From assembly GCA_022428035.1 (NCBI GenBank), contig JAKMDG010000319.1:1-5226 (forward strand): 5,226 nt of DNA. Direction: 5' to 3'. Made by a program: the position numbers and the translations under genes. The DNA is from Longimicrobiales bacterium (GTDB taxonomy: Bacteria > Gemmatimonadota > Gemmatimonadetes > Longimicrobiales > Gaopeijiaceae). The notes below the pieces were generated by a model. It was not told where the DNA came from. It ran no database searches and worked only from the letters and a program-made list of their open reading frames with translations. Shown here piece after piece: positions 1 through 5,226 of this stretch. How positions within the stretch are numbered: position 1 is the first letter of the stretch; each line of letters starts with the position of its first letter.

Positions 1-8
1 TCGCTCAT
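1..8 (-). CDS. Possible start of a downstream gene (two codons only)
   Basis: On the minus strand an ATG at positions 8-6 is followed by AGC, then the window ends. Five bases upstream lies AGAGGG (positions 19-14), a fair Shine-Dalgarno match and better than that of either complete gene here. The ATG would lie 31 bases beyond the glnN stop, close enough for co-transcription with glnN. Nothing can be said about the product. The reading rests only on the ribosome-binding-like site and the spacing, so it may be chance. Confidence 0.3.
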
Positions 9-39
9 CCGGACCCTCTGCTCTGGTGCCGCTCGCTTC

Positions 40-2220
40 TTACTTCACGAAAAGCATGTCGCGGTAGGGCGGGACGGGCCACAAGTCGTCCGGGACGATC
101 CGCTCGAGGCGATCGACCGCATCGCGGACATCGTTCATCGCCGGGATGATGTTCGTCCGCATGTGTTCCGCCTTCGAGACGACATCGTCACCACCCATTT
201 CCTGGTTCTGCTCGGCCAGCGCGGTGATCGTCTCGTTGAGTCGATCCACCAGGAGAATGAGCTCCTTGCCGGTCGCCATGACCCCTTCGGCCCGCAGGCC
301 AAGGTCGTCAGCGCGCTCTGCAGTCGTGAGCAGGTCGTTCAGGTATCGGATCGATGCAGGCAGAAACATCGTCTGCGCCATGTACTGCGCAGTCTCACCC
401 TCGATGTTGATGGCGATGAAATACTGTTCCACGAAGATCTCGTAGCGCGACTCGAGCTCGCGATGCGACAGAACGCCATACTTCTCGAAGAGGTTGAGGT
501 TCTTTTCGTCGACGATCTTCGGAAGCGCATCCATCGTGCTGCGCAGGTTGAGCAGCCCGCGACCCTCGGCCTCGGTCACCCACTCGTCCGAGTAGTTGTC
601 GCCGTTGAAGATCACGTGCTTGAATTCATGGATCTCAGAGGCGAGGAGATCACGCAGCGCGTCATCGAACGAGATGCCCTCCTCGAGTGACGCCTCGAGC
701 TTCGTGCACAGCTCATCGATCGACTCGGTCACGATCGTGTTCAGTACCATCGCCGGAAAGGACACGCTCTGAGACGAACCGAGCGCACGGAACTCCCACT
801 TATTTCCCGTAAAGGCGAAGGGAGACGTGCGATTACGGTCGCCCGCATCCTTCGGAAGGTCCGGCAGCACCTTCACACCGAGACCGAGCAGACCGGAAGG
901 CTTGCTGCTGGTGGCTTCTCCAGCCTTCTCAATCTGTTCGAAGATGTCCTGCAGCTGGTCACCACAGAACGCGGAGATGATCGCGGGCGGAGCCTCGTTG
1001 GCACCGAGCCGGTGATCGTTACCCGCATGGGCGACTGAAGCACGCAGCAAGTCCTGGTGCCTGGCCACACCCTTGAGCACGGCTGAGCAGAAGAACAGGA
1101 ACTGCATGTTGTCGTGCGGCGTGTCGCCGGGCTCCAGAAGATTTTGATCCTCGGTGCCCATCGACCAGTTGAGGTGCTTGCCGCTGCCGTTTACGCCCTG
1201 GAACGGCTTTTCGTGCAGCAGGCAGACGAGTCCGTACTTCCGCGAAATGCGACGCAGCGTCGACATGACGAGCTGCTGGTGGTCGGCAGCCTGATTCGCA
1301 TCCTCATAAATGGGCGCCATCTCGTACTGACCGGGTGCGACTTCATTGTGACGCGTCGTCAACGGGACACCCAGGCGGTAGAGCTCGAATTCTACCTCGT
1401 TCATGCACTCCAGGATGCGGTCCGGGATGGAGCCAAAGTAGTGATCATCGAGTTCCTGACCTTTGGGAGGCTTCGTACCAAACAGCGTACGACCGGCTGT
1501 CTGGAGATCCGGGCGCCGGTAGTAGAACTGCTCATCGACGAGGAAGAACTCCTGCTCGGCACCGCACGTCGCAGTGACGGGCTTGGCCGGCGAACCGAAC
1601 AGCTTCAGCGCACGCCGCGCCTGGACATCGATGGCATCCATGGAGCGAAGGAGCGGTGTTTTCTTGTCGAGCGCGTCACCGGCCCACGAAGCGAACGCGG
1701 TCGGGATGCAGAGATAGGCTCCACCCGGGCCCTCCATAATGAACGCAGGAGACGTCGGGTCCCACGCGGTGTAGCCACGGGCTTCGAACGTGGCCCGTAG
1801 CCCGCCGGACGGGAACGACGAGGCATCCGGCTCACCCTGCACGAGCTCGCTTCCGCGGAACTCGGTAATGGCGCGTCCGTCACCGGTCGGCTTGAGGAAC
1901 GAATCATGCTTCTCGGCCGTGCTGCCGGTCAGCGGCTGGAACCAGTGCGTGTAGTGGGTCGCACCCTTTTCGAGCGCCCATTCCTTCATCGCCAGCGCAA
2001 CAGCATCAGCGACAGACGGATCCAGCTCGGAGCGGTTTTGAATGGTCGAGAGGAGTGCCTCGTACGGGGCACTCGGCATGCGCGACTTCATCTCATGAAG
2101 ACCGAAGAGATTCTCCCCGAACACTTCTTCGAGGTTCGTGCGATGACGCTTTTCTACGCTGGGTGTGGAGTCGTACTGCGCTGCCGCAAGCGTGTCGAAG
2201 CGTGGGATGGCTCGGGACAT
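40..2220 (-). CDS. glnN: Glutamine synthetase, class III (GlnN/GSIII type)
   Basis: This cytoplasmic enzyme makes glutamine from glutamate, ammonia and ATP, the entry step of ammonium assimilation. The protein is 726 residues from the ATG at 2220, the usual class III length (about 700-730) and much longer than class I or II. Family motifs run in order: FGENLFG near 34-40 in the N-terminal class III domain, CGAEQEFF at 219-226, the class III signature NEVAPGQYEMAP at 292-303, KPFQGVNGSGKH at 338-349, GNDHRLGANEAPP at 400-412 and NRTSPFAFTGNKWEFR at 463-478. A helical C-terminal region follows, ending in VPPYRDMLFVK. No key motif is damaged. An in-frame TTG at 2250 would add ten residues, but the ATG is preferred; neither start has a strong ribosome-binding site. 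Class III enzymes are dodecamers and are generally not controlled by class I-type adenylylation. The promoter probably lies in the AT-rich divergent region upstream. No terminator is visible in the 39 bases downstream. Confidence 0.97.
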   Translation of the reverse strand: MSRAIPRFDTLAAAQYDSTPSVEKRHRTNLEEVFGENLFGLHEMKSRMPSAPYEALLSTIQNRSELDPSVADAVALAMKEWALEKGATHYTHWFQPLTGSTAEKHDSFLKPTGDGRAITEFRGSELVQGEPDASSFPSGGLRATFEARGYTAWDPTSPAFIMEGPGGAYLCIPTAFASWAGDALDKKTPLLRSMDAIDVQARRALKLFGSPAKPVTATCGAEQEFFLVDEQFYYRRPDLQTAGRTLFGTKPPKGQELDDHYFGSIPDRILECMNEVEFELYRLGVPLTTRHNEVAPGQYEMAPIYEDANQAADHQQLVMSTLRRISRKYGLVCLLHEKPFQGVNGSGKHLNWSMGTEDQNLLEPGDTPHDNMQFLFFCSAVLKGVARHQDLLRASVAHAGNDHRLGANEAPPAIISAFCGDQLQDIFEQIEKAGEATSSKPSGLLGLGVKVLPDLPKDAGDRNRTSPFAFTGNKWEFRALGSSQSVSFPAMVLNTIVTESIDELCTKLEASLEEGISFDDALRDLLASEIHEFKHVIFNGDNYSDEWVTEAEGRGLLNLRSTMDALPKIVDEKNLNLFEKYGVLSHRELESRYEIFVEQYFIAINIEGETAQYMAQTMFLPASIRYLNDLLTTAERADDLGLRAEGVMATGKELILLVDRLNETITALAEQNQEMGGDDVVSKAEHMRTNIIPAMNDVRDAVDRLERIVPDDLWPVPPYRDMLFVK

Positions 2221-2301
2221 GAGAGGCTCTGGGTAAAGGGATGATGTCAACTGCTGAGAAGCTGACGGGACCCTCGGGCGTGCTCAACCCCGCCTACGCC
2301 C

Positions 2302-2329
2302 ATAATAAGCTAAATTTAATTACGCTAAA
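2302..2329 (-). promoter_or_regulatory. Candidate sigma70-like promoter for glnN
   Basis: Read on the minus strand, TATTAT (2307-2302) matches the -10 consensus TATAAT at five of six positions. TTTAGC (2329-2324) lies 16 bases upstream and matches TTGACA at three of six. A transcript would start near 2295, leaving a leader of about 75 bases before the glnN ATG. The match is modest, and AT-rich DNA produces such hexamers by chance. Confidence 0.33.
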
Positions 2330-2331
2330 TT
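2309..2331. repeat. Small dyad plus direct repeat, possible operator
   Basis: Positions 2309-2325 form an imperfect palindrome of the shape GCnnAATTnAATTnnGC centred on 2317, with six of eight base pairs matching. The octamer GCTAAATT occurs twice in direct orientation (2309-2316 and 2324-2331), 15 bases apart. AATTTA (2313-2318) and TAAATT (2326-2331) also form an inverted pair with a 7-base spacer. The element overlaps the candidate glnN promoter, as a repressor or activator site might. No regulator can be named, and low base complexity weakens the case. Confidence 0.35.
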
Positions 2332-2363
2332 ATTTCTTTTCTACACAAACAATCCCTTGCGTC

Positions 2364-3782
2364 GTGACTTTTACCGGAAGATCAAGAGAACTCGGTGTCC
2401 TACGCACCGAATTTGATCAGCTTGAAGCGCGCTGTATCACCGTGTCCGGGCCCCCGGGCGTGGGCGTGTCCGCACTCATCCGCAGTGCGACAGACGGGTA
2501 CGCTGGACTCCGATTCCGCTGCCCACCTCGCCCTGACCCTCTGATCCGTGCCGCCCTCAGCAACCGAATACGCGGGGACATCTCGAGTGAGTCGGCCCGG
2601 GACTCGGAAGATGTGCCTACCTGGGCGGCACTTCTGACCGAGCTCGCCGAGCAGGCATCCGATCAAAGACCGTTCGTTCTGGTTCTGGACGATGCCCACC
2701 GACTATCAGACGCTCGCTCCCGCATCGACCTTGGACTGGCTGACGCTCTGAGCCACGCCCGGGCGGGACAGCTTCCCTTTCATGTGGTCCTCACCGGGCG
2801 AGCCGGTGCCATGCCTGCGGTGGGTACGACATCGAACATGTCGACACCCTCCTTGCAACTCCGTGTCGGCCCGCTGCCCCTGCGGGCAGCAGCTCCTCAC
2901 CTCCCCGGGAGCGAACCGTACCACAAGATCCGGGCCTACGGCGTGTTTGGCGGGATCCCGGGCGTTCTCGCACATCTGGACACGTCGGTCACGGTGGGCA
3001 CCAATGTGCGCCGCCTGCTCCTCCCGGATCACGGCGCCCTTGCAGATCTGCCTCTGAGTTGGCTCGAACGCTCGGTCCAGACCCCCACCCGCTATGTCTC
3101 AACCCTCGAGGCACTGTCGCACAGCAGGGTGGAATGGGCGGACCTCTCCGATGCCATCCCCGATCTGACCAGGAGCGGCCAGATCGCACCGTACCTGAAG
3201 AGGCTCGCCGAACTCGGCCTCGTCTCCACATATCGCTCGCTCGACGCGGCACCGCGCAGTCGGTCGACCCGGTACTCCCTGACAGATCCCTTCCTGGCCT
3301 TCTGGCTTCGCTTCATCCTACCGTGGAGGGTGTCCGAGCGAGACACGGAGATCGTCCCGCACTACGCATCCTCGATCCGACCGGGCATTCGCGACCATCT
3401 CCAGAACATGATGCCCGCGCTGTGCCGTCGACATATGGAGATCGATGCGCTCGAGACCTTCGGGTCCAATGCGCGTGAAGGTGGGGCGATCTGGAACGCA
3501 GACGTGGACATCCCGGTCGCCGGGACGCTGGGCACAGGAGCCGTCTATTACGGCACGTGCCTGTGGGATCCACCCGCCACCCGCCCTCGAACGCCAGAGC
3601 GGACTCCGTTAGAACGCCTGGACCGCAACATACGCGAGACCCGCTACGGCTTCGGCCGGGAACGTCGCGAGCGCCTTGTCTTCACAGGACGCGCGACACC
3701 CACCTGGCTGCGCCGAGAGGTGGCCCGGCGTGACGATGCCAGAATTGTCAGCGCGAACGAACTGATCGGTGACGCGGCCTAG
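2364..3782 (+). CDS. P-loop ATPase-like protein with winged helix and DUF234-like C-terminus, catalytic residues degenerate
   Basis: The 472-residue protein resembles the archaeal-type ATPase/DUF234 family, whose cellular role is poorly defined. No signal peptide or membrane segment is evident, so it is probably cytoplasmic. Domains in order from the GTG at 2364: the N-terminal FTGRSREL typical of the family (3-10); a P-loop GPPGVGVS (29-36) in which the Walker A lysine is valine; Walker B VLVLDDAH (105-112); a strand VVLTGR (141-146) at the sensor-1 position; GGIPG (196-200); a winged helix at about 242-306; YSLTDPFLAFWLRFI (304-318); and a DUF234-like, PD-(D/E)XK-related region with VDIPVAG (381-387) and GTCLW (397-401), where the family usually has an acidic-Ile-Asp strand and GECKW. 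The length is normal for the family and the frame is intact, so this is not an obvious pseudogene. The GTG was chosen because the family begins a few residues before GR..EL. ATGs at 2241 and 2244 would add about 41 unrelated residues encoded by the AT-rich island. There is no clear ribosome-binding site before the GTG. The gene converges on gyrB and overlaps it by four bases. Family assignment is fairly sure; function is unknown. Confidence 0.85.
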   Translation: MTFTGRSRELGVLRTEFDQLEARCITVSGPPGVGVSALIRSATDGYAGLRFRCPPRPDPLIRAALSNRIRGDISSESARDSEDVPTWAALLTELAEQASDQRPFVLVLDDAHRLSDARSRIDLGLADALSHARAGQLPFHVVLTGRAGAMPAVGTTSNMSTPSLQLRVGPLPLRAAAPHLPGSEPYHKIRAYGVFGGIPGVLAHLDTSVTVGTNVRRLLLPDHGALADLPLSWLERSVQTPTRYVSTLEALSHSRVEWADLSDAIPDLTRSGQIAPYLKRLAELGLVSTYRSLDAAPRSRSTRYSLTDPFLAFWLRFILPWRVSERDTEIVPHYASSIRPGIRDHLQNMMPALCRRHMEIDALETFGSNAREGGAIWNADVDIPVAGTLGTGAVYYGTCLWDPPATRPRTPERTPLERLDRNIRETRYGFGRERRERLVFTGRATPTWLRREVARRDDARIVSANELIGDAA

Positions 3783-5226
3783 ATGTCCAGGTTCTTCACG
3801 TACTTGGCATTCTTCTCGATGAACTCACGCCGCGGTGCCACCTCATCACCCATGAGTCGGTCGAACAGATTGGAGGCAATTGCGCCGTCCTCGATCTGCA
3901 CCTGGAGTATCGTACGGGCCTCGGGGTCCATGGTGGTCTTCCACAGCTGATCGGGGTTCATCTCACCCAGCCCCTTGTACCGCTGGATGTGAATCCCCTT
4001 GCTGCTCTCGCCCTGCCTGCCGCCGAACCGCTTGATGGCATCGTCCCGCTCGGTGTCGTTGTAGCAGTACACCTCCTGCTTGCCTTTGCGAACCCGGTAG
4101 AGCGGCGGCTGAGCGATGTAGACGTAGCCAGCATCGATGAGCTCGCGCATCTGCCGGAAGAAAAAGGTCAACAGCAGAGTGCGAATGTGCGCTCCGTCCA
4201 CATCGGCATCGGTCATGATGACGATCTTGTGGTACCGGGCCTTGTCCAGCGCGAACTCCTCTCGGATACCGGCACCGATCGCCGTGATCATGGCACCGAT
4301 CTCGTCATTGGAGAGGATCTTGTCGATCCGGGCACGTTCGACGTTGAGGATCTTTCCCTTGAGCGGCAGAATGGCCTGGTAGCCACGATCGCGGCCCTGC
4401 TTTGCCGAACCGCCCGCAGAGTCACCCTCGACCAGGTACAGCTCGCACATGGAAGGATCGGAGATCGAGCAATCCGCCAGCTTGCCCGGGAGCACGCCCC
4501 CTTCGAGCGCGCTCTTCTTCCGGGCGAGGTCCCGAGCCTTCCGAGCCGCATCCCGGGCCCGGGCGGCTTGCAGCGACTTCTCAATGATGGCCTTTCCGGC
4601 CTTCGGGTTCTCATCGAGGAACATCGAAAGATGCTCGTTCACCGCGGCCTCGACGGCTCCACGGACCTCGCTGTTGCCCAACTTGGTCTTGGTCTGCCCC
4701 TCGAACTGCGGCTCCATGACTCGAACGCTGAGCACGCAGGTCAGGCCCTCACGAACGTCATCGCCAGAGAGTGACTCACCCTTCTTGAAGATGTTGTTAC
4801 GCTTGGCGTAGTCGTTGATCGTGCGCGTCAGGGCAGCCTTCAGACCCGTGATATGCATCCCGCCTTCGTGCGTGTTGATGTTATTCACGAAGGAGTGCGT
4901 ATTCTCGCTGAACCCCTGGTCGTACTGGAGTGCGAGCTCGATCTCGGCCTCGGGCTTCGAAGCCTCGAAGTAGCAGATGTTGTCGTGTAGCGCGCCGCGC
5001 GACCCACGCAGGAACGTGACGTATTCGGCGATCCCGCCCTCGTACTGATACGACTCCTCGACACCATCCCCGCGCTCGTCAACGAGAATGATGTTGAGTC
5101 CCTTGTTGAGGAACGCGAGTTCGCGGAGTCGGTTCGACAAGACTTCGAACGAGTAGATGAGCTCCGCTAAGATCTCGTGGTCCGGCTTGAAGGTGACCTG
5201 CGTCCCGTTTCCCTTCGCCTCACCCA
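3779..5226 (-). CDS. gyrB: DNA gyrase subunit B, N-terminus cut off by the window edge
   Basis: GyrB is the ATPase subunit of the A2B2 gyrase that introduces negative supercoils into DNA. About 482 codons are present, and the frame stays open to the right edge. The TTG at 5140 is an internal leucine, because family-like sequence (GTQVTFKPDHEI, then LSNRLRELAFLN) continues upstream of it. The missing part, roughly 150-170 residues, is most of the GHKL ATP-binding domain. Counting from the first full codon (5224), the transducer domain carries the QTK loop at 177-179. The TOPRIM domain carries EGDSAGGSAKQGR (266-278), PLKGK (287-291) and TDADVDGAH (338-346). The C-terminal part carries QRYKGLGEMNPDQLW (414-428) and ends in NAKYVKNLDI, typical of GyrB rather than ParE. 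The long insert between TOPRIM and tail found in E. coli GyrB is absent, giving an expected full length near 640. The Asp of EGD and the second Lys of PLKGK, sites of quinolone-resistance changes in E. coli, have the wild-type residues. The stop codon lies inside the last bases of the convergent gene. Confidence 0.97.
   Translation of the reverse strand, partial: GEAKGNGTQVTFKPDHEILAELIYSFEVLSNRLRELAFLNKGLNIILVDERGDGVEESYQYEGGIAEYVTFLRGSRGALHDNICYFEASKPEAEIELALQYDQGFSENTHSFVNNINTHEGGMHITGLKAALTRTINDYAKRNNIFKKGESLSGDDVREGLTCVLSVRVMEPQFEGQTKTKLGNSEVRGAVEAAVNEHLSMFLDENPKAGKAIIEKSLQAARARDAARKARDLARKKSALEGGVLPGKLADCSISDPSMCELYLVEGDSAGGSAKQGRDRGYQAILPLKGKILNVERARIDKILSNDEIGAMITAIGAGIREEFALDKARYHKIVIMTDADVDGAHIRTLLLTFFFRQMRELIDAGYVYIAQPPLYRVRKGKQEVYCYNDTERDDAIKRFGGRQGESSKGIHIQRYKGLGEMNPDQLWKTTMDPEARTILQVQIEDGAIASNLFDRLMGDEVAPRREFIEKNAKYVKNLDI

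Larger units (their letters stand above)
2221..2363. promoter_or_regulatory. Divergent intergenic region with AT-rich promoter island
   Basis: These 143 bases separate the divergent glnN and ATPase-like genes. The central part, 2301-2350, has only 11 G or C in 50 bases, while the flanking coding DNA is clearly GC-rich. Such an island between divergent starts is where promoters for both genes would be expected. On the plus strand, weak -10-like hexamers are TTTAAT (2315-2320) and TAAATT (2326-2331), with no convincing -35. The minus-strand candidate is listed separately. The plus-strand frame stays open from 2241 through this region, but the encoded stretch does not resemble the ATPase family and is read here as non-coding. 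Confidence 0.55.

Noticed and set aside
163..690. Plus-strand open frame of 175 codons
   Set aside because: It is a shadow of the glnN C-terminal coding region, with no independent start signal or domain.
1114..1800. Plus-strand open frame of 228 codons
   Set aside because: It lies wholly antisense to the conserved core of glnN. It shows no recognisable domain and is the long shadow frame expected in GC-rich coding DNA.
2309..2325. Resemblance to the cyanobacterial NtcA site GTA-N8-TAC upstream of glnN
   Set aside because: Read on the minus strand it is GTA-N8-TAG, with one mismatch. NtcA is confined to cyanobacteria, and nothing else here suggests a cyanobacterium.
2873..2890. Perfect 7-base-pair hairpin GCTGCCC-CTGC-GGGCAGC
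   Set aside because: It sits inside the ATPase-like coding region, with no following T tract on either strand. It is more likely a chance GC-rich inverted repeat than a terminator.
2364..3782. ATPase-like gene as a pseudogene
   Set aside because: The frame is uninterrupted, the length is normal for the family and scaffold motifs are kept from end to end. Only catalytic positions differ, which fits a pseudoenzyme better than decay.
3989..4774. Plus-strand open frame of 261 codons
   Set aside because: It is antisense to the TOPRIM and transducer regions of gyrB. Its composition (rich in Leu, Arg, Ala, Val) reflects the opposite strand, with no family motif.
5138..5140. TTG at 5140 as the start of a 453-residue topoisomerase protein
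   Set aside because: The frame continues upstream to the window edge with GyrB-like sequence, so this codon is an internal leucine and the gene is cut by the edge.

Overview
The window looks like bacterial chromosome from a GC-rich organism. It holds two housekeeping genes and one poorly conserved accessory gene. A class III glutamine synthetase, together with a short gyrase B lacking the long insert of the E. coli enzyme, excludes Enterobacteria-like genomes. The pattern would suit a GC-rich environmental phylum such as Gemmatimonadota, but this is only an impression, because no taxonomic marker can be compared here.

Layout. At positions 1-8 (minus strand) there may be the first two codons of a further gene. 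Positions 40-2220 (minus) are a complete class III glutamine synthetase (glnN type). Positions 2221-2363 are a divergent intergenic region with an AT-rich island (2301-2350) that probably carries promoters and perhaps an operator. Positions 2364-3782 (plus) are a complete P-loop ATPase-like protein with a winged-helix middle and a DUF234-like C-terminus. Positions 3779-5226 (minus) are the C-terminal three quarters of DNA gyrase subunit B; the gene runs off the right edge. The ATPase and gyrB genes are convergent and overlap by four bases, sharing the palindrome CTAG as both stop codons.

How the genes relate. Nothing indicates that the three genes act in one pathway. GlnN assimilates ammonium and GyrB drives DNA supercoiling. 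The gene between them belongs to a family of ATPases of largely unknown role.

The most unusual item is that middle gene. It is full length and keeps the family's scaffold motifs (GR..EL at the N-terminus, GGIP, the winged helix, YSLTDPFLAFW). However, the Walker A lysine is valine, the Walker B glutamate position is aspartate, and the E-x-K of the DUF234 nuclease-like fold reads T-x-L. It looks like a pseudoenzyme rather than a broken gene. No CRISPR array, insertion sequence, tRNA, rRNA or clear terminator was seen.
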